From NCBI RefSeq assembly GCF_016909575.1, contig NZ_JAFBGA010000020.1, positions 62,001 to 126,000 on the forward strand: 64,000 bases of DNA, in the 5' to 3' direction. The position numbers were made by a program, and so were the translations under genes. Shown one piece after another: positions 52,829 through 61,670 of the stretch. Within the stretch, counting starts at the first letter, position 1. Every line of letters starts with the position of its first letter. Source of the stretch: Streptomyces sp. HB132 (lineage in GTDB: Bacteria > Actinomycetota > Actinomycetes > Streptomycetales > Streptomycetaceae). The notes under the pieces are model-generated. The model had not been told where the DNA came from. It did no database searches and worked only from the letters and a program-made list of their open reading frames with translations.

Positions 52829-54015
52829 TGGTCCAGCCCGCCTGGCAGGACCCCGTACTGCTCGCGCCCGAGGCCGCGCCCGTACCCGAGTACGGCTCCG
52901 GCTCGCTCGCCGATCTGCTCCCCACGCTCGTCGCGGGGCAGGGTGTACCCGGCTTCGAGGCGTCGATCGCGGAGCTCACCCCCGCCGACCGGAACTGCGT
53001 CTTCCTGATCGACGGACTCGGCTGGGAGCAGATCAAGGCACACCCCGACGAGGCGCCCTTCCTGTACTCGCTGCTGCCCACCTCCCGTGGTGGCACCGGC
53101 CGGCCGGTCACGTCGGGCTTCCCGGCCACCACGGCGACCTCGCTCGCCTCGGTCGGCACCGGCCTGCCGCCCGGTGAGCACGGCCTGCCCGGATACACGG
53201 TGCGCAACCCGGAGACGGGCGCGCTGATGAACCAGCTCCGCTGGAGGCCGTGGACCGAGCCCAAGGTGTGGCAGCCGCACCCCACCGTCTTCCAGCTCGC
53301 CGACGCCGCCGGTGTCCGCACGGCCCAGGTCTCAGCCCCCGCCTTCGAGCAGACCCCCCTCACCAAGGTCGCGCTCAGTGGCGGTTCCTTCCTCGGCCGG
53401 CTCACCGGCGAGGAACGGATGGACCTCGCCGCCGAGCGTCTCGCGGCCGGTGACCGGTCCCTCGTCTACACGTACTACAGCGAGGTCGACGGCCAGGGAC
53501 ACCGCTACGGGGTGGACTCCGATGCCTGGCGCGGCCAGCTGATGTACGTCGACGGGCTCGCCCGGCGCCTCGCCGAGCAGCTTCCGCCCCGCTCGGCGCT
53601 GTACATCACCGCCGACCACGGCATGATCGACATTCCGTTCGACGAGCAGTCCCGGATCGATTTCGACGAGGACTGGGAGCTGAGCGCCGGGGTCGCCCTG
53701 CTGGGCGGCGAAGGCCGTGCCCGGCACGTGTACGCGGTGCCCGGCGCGCAGGCGGACGTGCTGACGGTCTGGCGCGAGGTGCTCGGCGAGCAGTTCTGGG
53801 TGGCGAGCCGGGACGAGGCCGTCGCGGCGGGCTGGTTCGGCCCCCGGATCGACGAACGGGTCCACGGCAGGATCGGCGACGTGGTGGCGGCCGCCCACGA
53901 CGACGTGGTGATCACCGCTTCGGTCAAGGAGCCCCACGAGTCCGCGATGGTGGGCATGCACGGTTCGCTGACCCCCGTGGAACAGCTGGTCCCGCTCCTC
54001 GAAGTACGCTCCTAG
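52828..54015 (+). CDS. Alkaline phosphatase-fold phosphodiesterase (nucleotide pyrophosphatase family)
   Basis: A 395-residue member of the alkaline phosphatase superfamily, type I phosphodiesterase/nucleotide pyrophosphatase branch. First metal ligand in VFLIDGLGW; nucleophile threonine in SGFPATTATSLAS; second-site ligands in YTYYSEVDGQGHRYG, ITADHGM and the C-terminal MVGMHGSLTP. No signal peptide, so it is cytoplasmic. ATG 52828 overlaps the DUF5998 stop (TGATG). The pairing with DUF5998 is conserved as I recall. The substrate is unknown; a phosphodiester or nucleotide-sugar is likely. Confidence 0.9.
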   Translation: MVQPAWQDPVLLAPEAAPVPEYGSGSLADLLPTLVAGQGVPGFEASIAELTPADRNCVFLIDGLGWEQIKAHPDEAPFLYSLLPTSRGGTGRPVTSGFPATTATSLASVGTGLPPGEHGLPGYTVRNPETGALMNQLRWRPWTEPKVWQPHPTVFQLADAAGVRTAQVSAPAFEQTPLTKVALSGGSFLGRLTGEERMDLAAERLAAGDRSLVYTYYSEVDGQGHRYGVDSDAWRGQLMYVDGLARRLAEQLPPRSALYITADHGMIDIPFDEQSRIDFDEDWELSAGVALLGGEGRARHVYAVPGAQADVLTVWREVLGEQFWVASRDEAVAAGWFGPRIDERVHGRIGDVVAAAHDDVVITASVKEPHESAMVGMHGSLTPVEQLVPLLEVRS

Positions 54016-54069
54016 CCGACGTTCCCCCACCTCGCACCGCACCCACCCCTGAAAGGCGCGCACCTTCTC

Positions 54070-54735
54070 ATGCCCGAGCTCGTGTTCTTCTCCGGAACCA
54101 TGGATTGCGGAAAGAGCACACTCGCTCTCCAACGAATCCACAATCGGTCCGCGCGGGGTCTGCAGGGTGTGGTCTTCACACGTGACGACCGGGCGGGGGA
54201 GGGGAAGCTCTCTTCGCGGCTCGGGCTGGTGACGGACGCCGTCGAGGCGGCACCGGGGATGGATCTGTACGCCTACGTCGTAGGCCGTATGACACAGGGC
54301 GACCGGGTCGACTACCTGATCGTGGACGAGGCGCAGTTCCTGGCGTCGGAGCAGGTCGACCAGTTGGCCCGGGTCGTGGACGACTTGGACCTCGACGTCT
54401 TCGCTTTCGGTATCACGACCGACTTCCGGGCCAGGCTCTTCCCCGGCTCGCAGCGGCTGATCGAGTTGGCGGACCGCATTGAGGCGCTGCAGGTCGAGGC
54501 GATGTGCTGGTGCGGGGCGCGTGCCACGCACAACGCCCGCACCGTGGGCGGTGAGATGGTGGTGGAAGGCGAGCAGGTCGTCGTCGGCGATGTGAACGGC
54601 CCTGCGGCGGAGGTCGGCTACGAGGTGCTGTGCCGGCGTCATCACCGCCGCCGCATGACGAGCGCCGCATCGCATGCCGGGACACTCTCTCCGGATGTCC
54701 TGCCCATCGCCTCCGCGTACCCGTTGCCGTCCTGA
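54070..54735 (+). CDS. tdk: Thymidine kinase
   Basis: A 221-residue type II thymidine kinase that salvages thymidine to TMP. The P-loop is SGTMDCGKST (8-17). The DEAQF segment (YLIVDEAQFL) carries the catalytic carboxylate. The substrate-binding and lasso region has the zinc motif CWCGARATHNARTV with partner CRRHHRRR near the C-terminus. The last ~20 residues extend beyond the usual end. ATG 54070; GAAAGG lies about 18 bases ahead, a long spacing. It follows the phosphodiesterase gene by 54 bases, probably in the same operon. Confidence 0.95.
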   Translation: MPELVFFSGTMDCGKSTLALQRIHNRSARGLQGVVFTRDDRAGEGKLSSRLGLVTDAVEAAPGMDLYAYVVGRMTQGDRVDYLIVDEAQFLASEQVDQLARVVDDLDLDVFAFGITTDFRARLFPGSQRLIELADRIEALQVEAMCWCGARATHNARTVGGEMVVEGEQVVVGDVNGPAAEVGYEVLCRRHHRRRMTSAASHAGTLSPDVLPIASAYPLPS

Positions 54736-55049
54736 CAGGCCGTGGTCCGGCCGTGCGTTTCCGGCGTCGTCCGGCCGGGTCTAGGGCGGCCTCGGCGGTT
54801 CGGGCTTCCACGTTCCGTGCGGTCTCCGGAGTGATCCCCGGATCGGTAGCGACCTGCCGGGCCGTCGACGTTCGACCGTCCCTCGGCCCTGCCGGTCGGT
54901 GCAGCGGCAACGCGCTCGCCGGGTACGGGACCGCGCTCGCGGCCCGACCACCACACGGTGCGCCACCCCCAGCCACCACCGGGTCCCGCTACGAGCGGAG
55001 CAGCGTGTCGAGGAGTCGGTCCGACCGCCGATCGAGCGCCCTCAGCCGC
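54736..55049. other. No gene recognised between tdk and terminator
   Basis: About 310 GC-rich bases. All open frames are Arg/Ser/Pro-rich with no conserved pattern and no ribosome binding site. It marks the boundary between core and the diterpene/conservon region. I see no direct repeats, tRNA fragment or transposon ends here. Confidence 0.45.
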
Positions 55050-55098
55050 GTGGCCCCGCCCGTCCCTCCGGAGTACACGGAGGGACGGGCGGGGCCAC
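55050..55098. terminator. Very strong bidirectional terminator before the diterpene operon end
   Basis: A perfect 21-bp inverted repeat (55050-55070 with 55078-55098) and a seven-base loop. It lies 28 bases past the terpene synthase stop on the minus strand and also closes the tdk side. Confidence 0.92.
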
Positions 55099-55126
55099 CC
55101 CACGCCACGAGGGCCCGTCGCCGGTG

Positions 55127-56110
55127 TCAGGTGGCGTAGCGGGAATGCTCGACATGCCACACGTAGGAGGCGGCGATGGATTCCAGGGCTCGGGCGTGAT
55201 CGGCGAGCTCCGCGACTGATCCGGTGGTGAGCTCGGTGATGCGACCGCGCAGGATGACGGCCTCTTCCTCACACAACCGGGCGGCTCGTCGGAAAGCCTC
55301 CTCGATGTCGCAGCCGTACTGACGCATCAGTACCGTCGGCAGGCTGAGCGGGCTCGGTCCCTCGTCGGCTGTCTCCTTCGCGTACGAAGCGAGATCGTTG
55401 ATCCATCCGGCGAGGTTGGCCACGGCCGATTCCAACTCCCGGACCGCCGTCGAGGAGCGCTGCTGTCCGGTGAGTTCGTACCCGAGCACTGTCTCCGCGG
55501 CTGCCATGACGGTGCGCACGAAGACCGTGTGGGGGCGCATGGCCCGGTAGTCGTGGATCGTGATGTGCCCGGGGGCGTGGAGGTGGTGTGCCTCCCAGAG
55601 GATTCCGAAGAGGTTGTCGCGCAGGTGGGCGGTGATCCGCAGATACTGCGTGGGCGTGGCCCGTGCCTCGAAGCGGACCAGGAGATCTCGCAGGGAGGCA
55701 CCGAAGACGCTCGGTTCGACGGCGGACTGCCGGTCGTCGTGTCCGGCGAGCAGTTCGACGAACTCGCTGTTCCTGCGCACCAGTCCGGGGAGATCGCCCG
55801 CCCCCGCGGTCTCGCCGCAGGTGTCGTCGAACGCGGTCAGCCACAGGAACAGGTCGGCGCACAGAACGAGGCTGTCGACGTCGGCCGTCGGGAGGACGAG
55901 GGCGATGCCCCGGCTCGTGATGTTGCACAGCGCCCTTCGCGCGCCCGCCGAGCCGACCAGGGGATAGGTGGTGAGCCACTCGTCGGCCTGACGCTCGACG
56001 GCGTCCGTGTGAGGGCTGACGGCGAACGGGCCGGGGAAGGAGTCGCGAAGGTCCGGCATCGGCAGTACGGCGGGGAGGGAAGGGGGTGCCCCTGGAGGGG
56101 AGTCGCTCAT
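55127..56110 (-). CDS. Class I terpene synthase (probable labdane diterpene synthase)
   Basis: A 327-residue class I terpene synthase that ionises a prenyl diphosphate with Mg2+. The Asp-rich motif is D95-D-T-C-G-E100 (FLWLTAFDDTCGE), and the NSE triad N238-D-x-x-S242-x-x-x-E246 (NDLASYAKE) is complete. The pyrophosphate-sensing Arg and the C-terminal RY-like end (WHVEHSRYA) are also present. ATG 56110 overlaps the upstream P450 stop (ATGA), so it is the last gene of a coupled operon. With a class II cyclase in the same operon, the substrate is most likely a cyclised C20 diphosphate such as a copalyl-type diphosphate. In my memory of the cyslabdan/raimonol clusters this corresponds to CldD/RmnD. 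Confidence 0.9.
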   Translation of the reverse strand: MSDSPPGAPPSLPAVLPMPDLRDSFPGPFAVSPHTDAVERQADEWLTTYPLVGSAGARRALCNITSRGIALVLPTADVDSLVLCADLFLWLTAFDDTCGETAGAGDLPGLVRRNSEFVELLAGHDDRQSAVEPSVFGASLRDLLVRFEARATPTQYLRITAHLRDNLFGILWEAHHLHAPGHITIHDYRAMRPHTVFVRTVMAAAETVLGYELTGQQRSSTAVRELESAVANLAGWINDLASYAKETADEGPSPLSLPTVLMRQYGCDIEEAFRRAARLCEEEAVILRGRITELTTGSVAELADHARALESIAASYVWHVEHSRYAT

Positions 56111-57468
56111 GCCGCAGCCTGCACGACCGCACGCTGCCTGGCCTCGACGATCATATTGAGGGAGGACGGGTGCACGGTGATCTCGGGTATCGGGCGGACC
56201 GGCTTCCCGGGAGCCGGGCGCAGTCGCCACCGGGACGCGACGAGTGCCGTGATGACGACGGCCTCGGTGATGGAGAACTGGTCGCCGATGCACATCCTCT
56301 TGCCGACCCCGAACGGGATGAAGGCCCCTCGCGGGGGCTGGGGCCGTTCCGGGATCCAGCGGTCCGGATCGAAGCGCAGTGGCTCGGGAAACAGCTCTGC
56401 GTCCCTGTGCATCGCGTAGGGGCTCCACATGACGTCCATGCCCGCCGGCAGACTGAATTCGCCCAGTTCCACGGGGGAGATGGTCTGCCGGGTGAGGATC
56501 CAGGCGGGATTGTGAAGACGCAGGGTCTCGTCGATGAGCCTGCGGGTGAAGACGAGCCGGGGGATGTGTTCGAGGGTGATCGGTCCGCCCGCGAGCACGG
56601 AGTCGACCTCCTCGTGCAGTCTGCGCTCCAGTTCCGGGTTGCGGCCCAACTCATGGAAGAGCCAGGCCAACGTGACCGCAGTGGTCTCGGATCCCGCCGC
56701 GAGCAGCGCCGTGACCTCCGCCATGACCTCGTCGTCGCTCAGATGGCCGCCGGTCTCGTTCGGGACGGTCATGAGCAGGGACACCAGGTCGTCGTACGCG
56801 TCGGGGTTCGCCCGGTGGTCGGCGATGATGGCCGTGATGGTCTCGCGCAGTACGGCGTTGGCCGCCCGGGCCCTGCGGTTGCCGCGCGTCGGCAGCCGTT
56901 CCAGGACCGGGATGGGGAGCATGGCGTGCGTCAGCGCGGCCTTGAAGACGGTGTCGACGCTGTTGAGGATCGTCTGTGCGGGGCCTGGTTCCGGGGTGGA
57001 GGAGAACAGGGCCGCCATGACGACGCCTTGTGCCATCAGCTGCATCTCGTTGGACACGTCGACGGTCCGGCCGTGGTCCCAGGCCGAGATGGACGGTTCC
57101 ACGGTGTCCGCCATCATCTCGATGTAGCCCTTGACCTGTTCGCGGTGGAGGGCGGGGGTCATCATGCGCCGTCGGTTCAGATGCTGCTTTCCCTCCGCGA
57201 CGGGCAGCGGGTCTCCTCCGAAGAGTTTGAGCTTCTCGAAGAGCAGACCCTTGTTGAAGTGCTGTGAGTGGCGGGTGAGTACATCCTGGAGCAACTCGTG
57301 CGAGTTGACGACGACTATCGGCTTGGGGCCCACGCGTATGCGCACGATGGGACCGTAGGAGCGGAGCTTCTGCACGTATGCCAGTCGGTTCCTGACGAGA
57401 GGCAGTGCGTGTCCTGCGAGTGGCAGTCGACCCGGCGCGGTCGGCGGCAGGTGATTCTCGGTGCTCAA
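56107..57468 (-). CDS. Cytochrome P450 of the diterpene operon
   Basis: A 453-residue P450. TTG 57468 is taken as start because GAGGACAGG lies just before it; another TTG ten codons upstream (57498) has no ribosome binding site. The oxygen-activation motif is AGSETT (258-263), the K-helix ETLR (314-317), and the heme loop FGVGKRMCIG with C393. All three canonical features are intact, so it should be active. The N-terminus (PPTAPGRLPLAGHALPLVRNRLAYVQKL) resembles PtlI/CYP183-type terpenoid P450s. It probably hydroxylates or otherwise oxidises the labdane skeleton. It follows the class II cyclase by about 60 bases and overlaps the class I synthase. Confidence 0.92.
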   Translation of the reverse strand: MSTENHLPPTAPGRLPLAGHALPLVRNRLAYVQKLRSYGPIVRIRVGPKPIVVVNSHELLQDVLTRHSQHFNKGLLFEKLKLFGGDPLPVAEGKQHLNRRRMMTPALHREQVKGYIEMMADTVEPSISAWDHGRTVDVSNEMQLMAQGVVMAALFSSTPEPGPAQTILNSVDTVFKAALTHAMLPIPVLERLPTRGNRRARAANAVLRETITAIIADHRANPDAYDDLVSLLMTVPNETGGHLSDDEVMAEVTALLAAGSETTAVTLAWLFHELGRNPELERRLHEEVDSVLAGGPITLEHIPRLVFTRRLIDETLRLHNPAWILTRQTISPVELGEFSLPAGMDVMWSPYAMHRDAELFPEPLRFDPDRWIPERPQPPRGAFIPFGVGKRMCIGDQFSITEAVVITALVASRWRLRPAPGKPVRPIPEITVHPSSLNMIVEARQRAVVQAAA

Positions 57469-57528
57469 GTGCCTGTCCTCGTTCTCTGGGCGTTTCAAGG
57501 GTGTTCGTCGTACAGGGGGTCGATCGCC

Positions 57529-59097
57529 TCAGAGGTGACGGATCCGCAGCATCTCCCGCGCGCCGAGGATCTCGGCTTCGATCATCGCGTGGGGCGCGTA
57601 GAGGGTCTTGTCGTGCCACAGGGCGGGGTGCTCGGCGCCGGCGTCCGGTACGGCCTCCAGATACGCCTCGGCGCGGCCGAGCGCGCGGACCTGGTCCGGC
57701 GTGGGCGCGGGAGGGGCAGCGGAGAGCAGAATCTTGACGGCGTACGCGGTCTCCTCAGCGGTGCCGCCCCAGACGCCCCACGAGCCGTCGTCCCGCTGGG
57801 TGTCCGCCGTCCAGGCGGCGGCTTTCGCGACCGCGGCCGAGGCTCGATGCCCTCCGTACTGCGCCAGCGCCCTGACGCACCGCTCGGTGGCGTAGTAGGG
57901 AGAGGCGTGCCATTTGTCGGGCCAGTGCCCTTCGGCACTCTGCTGGCCGATCAGCCAGTCGCACAGCTTGTCCGCCCGGGGATCGTCGATGCCGTCCTCG
58001 GAGGGGAGACGCCGCGAACAGCTGACCAGGGCCTGGAGCGCGTGGGCGTTCGCCGTGACCGACCCGGTGTCCTCTCCGACGTAGCAGTCGAAGTGGCTGC
58101 CGTTGTGGAACGCGTCGAGAGGTCCGGGCCCGTACGGCCGGCCGACCAGGGAGGCCACCAGCACGGCCATGGCCGTGTCGTCGGCATCCGTCATGAGGCC
58201 GGGCGCGCCGCGTACTCCTTCGGGATCGTAGATTTCGTCGACCCACCCGCGAATGGTGGGCAGGGTGGAGGTGGGCAGTCCTGCCTGGGCCAGCGCAGCG
58301 GCCACCCAGAGCCGCTCGAAGACACGGATGGGGGCTGCTTCGGGGAAGAGTCCGTCGTACCGGAGTGCGACGGGCTCCAGGTGCGCGACAGCCTGCTCCA
58401 CGGCGTCGGGCGTATGTGATGAGGCCCAGGCGGCAGTGGCGGCCGGCGAGCTTCCCAGGAGGCCCGCGGCTTGGGGCATGAGCAGCCGAGGTATGTGCCC
58501 GGCTATGCCTTCGAAGGTGTGGTGGAGCTTGACGGGAAGGCTACCCGCGGCCTTGTACCGTGCGGCGACGTGTGCGGGCGCCCCTTCGTGGTATCCGCCC
58601 GGCACCGCCAGGCGGTCCGTCACGGCTCCGTCGGCCAGGCGGGGAGTCTCTTCGGTGCCGATGAGGGCCAGGTGTTCGTTGATTTCTGAGACCAGCCCGG
58701 GAACGAGGAGCTCGGCCGCTGCCGTGTCGGGCCACGGACCGGCCGGCGGAAGTGCGCGTAGCGCGCTCAGACCGCGTGCCGCCGCACTTGCGAGCCGGGC
58801 TCTGACGTCCTCGGAAACGGTGGCACGCCGGAATACGGCCAGCGCGGCCTCCACCCCACTGAGCGTCGGGAGCAGACGATACGGCTCCGGTCCGGCACCC
58901 CAACTGCCGTCGGGTGCTTGTTCATCGAGGAGGTACTCGACCCGGCGCGCCTCACCGGGCAGCCAGGGTGCCGCTGAGATGACACGGGCTGTCTCGTACA
59001 GGGAAGGGCGCACACTGCCCCACCTGTCCTGGTCGACCCCGGCCACCAGATCAATGGCCTGTTCGGCAAAGGTCGACCCGGCGGGCGCGTTGCTCAT
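57529..59097 (-). CDS. Class II diterpene cyclase (copalyl diphosphate synthase type)
   Basis: A 522-residue protonation-dependent cyclase of GGPP. The start is ATG 59097, directly behind AAGGAGG. An in-frame ATG ten codons upstream would put that ribosome binding site inside the gene. The general-acid motif DxDD is D304-A-D306-D307 (LMTDADDTAM). QW-like repeats appear as QAPDGSWGAG near residue 60 and QRDDGSWGVWGG near the C-terminus, typical of beta-gamma double-barrel cyclases. There is no class I DDxxD motif, so the protein is monofunctional. The second gene of the operon, 51 bases after the GGPP synthase. Confidence 0.94.
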   Translation of the reverse strand: MSNAPAGSTFAEQAIDLVAGVDQDRWGSVRPSLYETARVISAAPWLPGEARRVEYLLDEQAPDGSWGAGPEPYRLLPTLSGVEAALAVFRRATVSEDVRARLASAAARGLSALRALPPAGPWPDTAAAELLVPGLVSEINEHLALIGTEETPRLADGAVTDRLAVPGGYHEGAPAHVAARYKAAGSLPVKLHHTFEGIAGHIPRLLMPQAAGLLGSSPAATAAWASSHTPDAVEQAVAHLEPVALRYDGLFPEAAPIRVFERLWVAAALAQAGLPTSTLPTIRGWVDEIYDPEGVRGAPGLMTDADDTAMAVLVASLVGRPYGPGPLDAFHNGSHFDCYVGEDTGSVTANAHALQALVSCSRRLPSEDGIDDPRADKLCDWLIGQQSAEGHWPDKWHASPYYATERCVRALAQYGGHRASAAVAKAAAWTADTQRDDGSWGVWGGTAEETAYAVKILLSAAPPAPTPDQVRALGRAEAYLEAVPDAGAEHPALWHDKTLYAPHAMIEAEILGAREMLRIRHL

Positions 59098-59148
59098 GGG
59101 GGTGGTCTCCTCCTTGTTGGGATGCATGTGTACCGGGCGCTGCCGCTC

Positions 59149-60225
59149 TTATGCCTGGCGCGCGGTCGCGGCGTCCGCAAGGCCGCGCAGGGAGGCCGTC
59201 GTGACGCCGGGGAAGGGGGCCTCGTCCAGGGCTGCGAGCGCTGTGGCCCGTCGCTCGGCGATCATTTCCTCCACGCTCGCCCGGGCGCCCGTGGAGGCGA
59301 GGATGGCGCGTATCACGTGTGCCTGCTCCTCGTTCAGGTCGCTCCGGCCGACGAGGCTGCGCAGGGTGCCCAACTCCGAGGGGGATGCTCGTTTGACCGC
59401 GAGCGCCATCAGTACCGTGGCTTTCCCCGCGCGTAGATCGTCGAGTACCGATTTGCCCGTGTCGGCGGAGTCACCGAAGACCCCGAGCAGGTCGTCCCGC
59501 AGCTGGAACGCCTCCCCCAACGGTATTCCGAAGGCGGTGCAGGCCTCCAGCACCGGTGGGGCCGCGCCGGCCAGAGCCGCCCCGATGTGCAGAGGGCGCT
59601 CTATCGTGTACTTCGCCGTCTTGTACCGGATGATGCGCAACGGGGTCTCGACATCGTCGGACAGGCGGCCGGTGGTCTGGAGGTCCAGGAGCTGGCCGTA
59701 CATGATCTCGCTCCGCATTTTCGCCAGGAGCGGCCTGACCTGGGCGAGCCGGTCGGGGGCGGACCCCGCCGTCTCTAGCAGTTCGTCGGACCAGACGAGC
59801 GCCAGGTCTCCGAGAAGCACGGCGGCGCCGAGACCGTGAGCTTCGGCCCTGTCGCGGCGCCCACCGTCGTCGGTGTAGGTCATGGCGAGGGCGCGATGGG
59901 CGGACGGCTGCCCGCGACGGATGTCGCTGTCGTCCATCACGTCGTCGTGTATCAGGGCGAACAGCTGGAAGAGTTCGAGGCTGGCGGCCGTGCGTACGGC
60001 GGCCGCCGGCTCTCCCGTCGCCCCTGCCGCCTGCCATCCGTAGAGGCACAGCCGGGAACGCAGGCGTTTACCGCCGTCGAGGAGCTTGCGAAGAGTGGAC
60101 GTCAGGTGCAACAGCTCTGCACCCGGGGCCGATCGGTCCTTGGAGTCCAGGAAGCCCGTCAGGGCGGAGCCCACCTCGTGGTGCAGAGAAGAGACGTCAG
60201 GAGGGGCGGGAAGCATCTCAGTCAT
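59149..60225 (-). CDS. Geranylgeranyl diphosphate synthase (polyprenyl synthetase)
   Basis: A 358-residue trans-prenyltransferase. AAGGGA precedes ATG 60225; a second ATG lies three codons on. FARM is D94-D-V-M-D98 (LIHDDVMDDSDIRRGQPS) and SARM is D244-D-L-L-G (QLRDDLLGVFGD). GGKRLRSRL binds isopentenyl diphosphate and KTAKYT the allylic diphosphate. C20 chain length is inferred from the downstream class II diterpene cyclase rather than from residues before FARM. First gene of the four-gene diterpene operon; the 135 bases upstream hold the preceding operon's terminator and presumably this operon's promoter. Confidence 0.93.
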   Translation of the reverse strand: MTEMLPAPPDVSSLHHEVGSALTGFLDSKDRSAPGAELLHLTSTLRKLLDGGKRLRSRLCLYGWQAAGATGEPAAAVRTAASLELFQLFALIHDDVMDDSDIRRGQPSAHRALAMTYTDDGGRRDRAEAHGLGAAVLLGDLALVWSDELLETAGSAPDRLAQVRPLLAKMRSEIMYGQLLDLQTTGRLSDDVETPLRIIRYKTAKYTIERPLHIGAALAGAAPPVLEACTAFGIPLGEAFQLRDDLLGVFGDSADTGKSVLDDLRAGKATVLMALAVKRASPSELGTLRSLVGRSDLNEEQAHVIRAILASTGARASVEEMIAERRATALAALDEAPFPGVTTASLRGLADAATARQA

Positions 60226-60304
60226 CAGTCGATCCCTTAATCGAGAGCCGTCATGTCATTTCGTTCACACAGAGGACGGACCAGGGACACGGTCTTTCCT
60301 GGAT

Positions 60305-60344
60305 GAGGTGGTGGGGCCGTCCCCACGGACGGCCCCACCACCTC
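60305..60344 (-). terminator. Terminator of the conservon operon
   Basis: Perfect 18-bp stem (60305-60322 with 60327-60344) and a four-base ccac loop, 15 bases past the cvnE stop. It separates conservon transcription from the diterpene operon downstream. Confidence 0.9.
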
Positions 60345-60359
60345 CAGCGGCCGCGCGAG

Positions 60360-61670
60360 CTAGACCGAGGGCCTGTACCGTGCCCCGAGGTCCGCATCCG
60401 CCGAGGCCGGCCCCCCTTCCTCCCTGAGGTCGGCGGGGCTCCGGGACCAGGGCGTGGCCCCCTTGGCGTCGGGGGTCAGCGGTGTGAAGCGTGCGGGCAG
60501 CGCGGTGAGCGTCCGGTGAACGGCCCCCGCCTTGTACACGAGTTGTCCAGCAGGCACTGCCAGCTCGATGTCCGGCAGATAGCTGACGAGACGTTCGATC
60601 GCGGTGGTGGCGATGAGCAGTGCCACGTCACTGGCGGGACAGGCATGAGGGCCGGCAGCGAAGGCGAGGTGCGCCTTGGAACCCGACCGGTAGCCGTCGG
60701 ACGGGGTGCCTGAGTGCGGGCAGGTGTTCGCGGCGGCGTACGAGACCATGACGGGTGAGCCCGCGGGTATGGCGGTCCCGTGGAAGTTGATGTCCTTCTT
60801 GGGCGTGTGGAAGCTGTAGTTGGCCAAGGGGGACTCGTTCCACAGCGCGTCGTTGATGGCGTGCTGGATGGGGAGACTGCCTGTGGTCAGGGTGCCGAAG
60901 TAGCGCTCGTCACTCAGCATGCGGACGAAGGTGTTCGCGATGAGATTGGCCAGGGGCTCGTTACCCGCGCCGAGCGTGATCAGGATCTGGTTGGTGGCCT
61001 CTTCCTGGGTCAGGCCGTTGGGGTGGTCGATGAACCACGAGGTCAGATCCTGCCCGCGCTGAGCGGCCTTGGTGGCGTAGAGCGTCTGAAGGTAGGAGCC
61101 GAAGGCCTGTCCGCCGGCTGCCTGCCTCTCCGGATCGTTGTCCACCATCGCCGACAGGGCCCACACGAGCCGAGGGCCGTGTTCGTCCGGCATGCCGAAC
61201 AAGGCGTTGAAGATCATCAGCGGCAGCTGCGTTGCGTACTGACTGACGAGGTCGACGTTCCCGGTGTCGGCGAACTCCTGGAGCAGCGTGTCCGCGTAAC
61301 GGCACGTCAGGGCGCGTACCTCGTGGGGATCCAGGAGGCCGAAGCTGTCGGTGATCACGCGGCGCAGGTGTGCGTGCTGCTCGCCGTCGGCGAAGAAGAG
61401 GCTCGGCCGCCATTCCACCAGGGGCCTGATCGGGCTGTCCTCCGGCACCTGGTGAAGCCAACTGCGGGTGTCCTTGGACCAGGTGTCGGTGTCCCGCAGG
61501 AGTTCGATCGCGGCCTGGTAGTCGGTGACCAGACGGACAACGACACCGGGGGCGACCTCGGCCACGCCGACGGGCCCCTGCCGGCGCAGCAGTTCGTAGC
61601 TGCGCCGGGGGTTGGCAGCGTGCTCGGGCCCGTGGAGGCACACGGGCGCATCGGTGGGGGTGATGGTCAC
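60360..61670 (-). CDS. cvnE: CvnE, conservon cytochrome P450 (CYP157-like, no ExxR motif)
   Basis: A 436-residue P450 at the end of a conservon. GTG 61670 overlaps the GTPase stop (GTGA). The heme-binding loop reads FAAGPHACPAS with C344, missing the usual glycine two residues after the Cys. The I-helix reads LGAGNEPLAN (233-242), without the conserved threonine. The K-helix, normally ExxR, reads N273-D-A-L-W277, so the motif is absent. Loss of ExxR is a known feature of the CYP157 family of conservon P450s. It may bind heme but act in signalling rather than typical monooxygenation. It could alternatively oxidise the neighbouring diterpene; there is no evidence for this. Confidence 0.9.
   Translation of the reverse strand: MTITPTDAPVCLHGPEHAANPRRSYELLRRQGPVGVAEVAPGVVVRLVTDYQAAIELLRDTDTWSKDTRSWLHQVPEDSPIRPLVEWRPSLFFADGEQHAHLRRVITDSFGLLDPHEVRALTCRYADTLLQEFADTGNVDLVSQYATQLPLMIFNALFGMPDEHGPRLVWALSAMVDNDPERQAAGGQAFGSYLQTLYATKAAQRGQDLTSWFIDHPNGLTQEEATNQILITLGAGNEPLANLIANTFVRMLSDERYFGTLTTGSLPIQHAINDALWNESPLANYSFHTPKKDINFHGTAIPAGSPVMVSYAAANTCPHSGTPSDGYRSGSKAHLAFAAGPHACPASDVALLIATTAIERLVSYLPDIELAVPAGQLVYKAGAVHRTLTALPARFTPLTPDAKGATPWSRSPADLREEGGPASADADLGARYRPSV

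Noticed and set aside
54736..55049. Attachment site or mobile-element border between core and terpene region
   Set aside because: No tRNA end, integrase, direct repeat or inverted terminal repeat is visible. The boundary may be simple insertion or ancient rearrangement.
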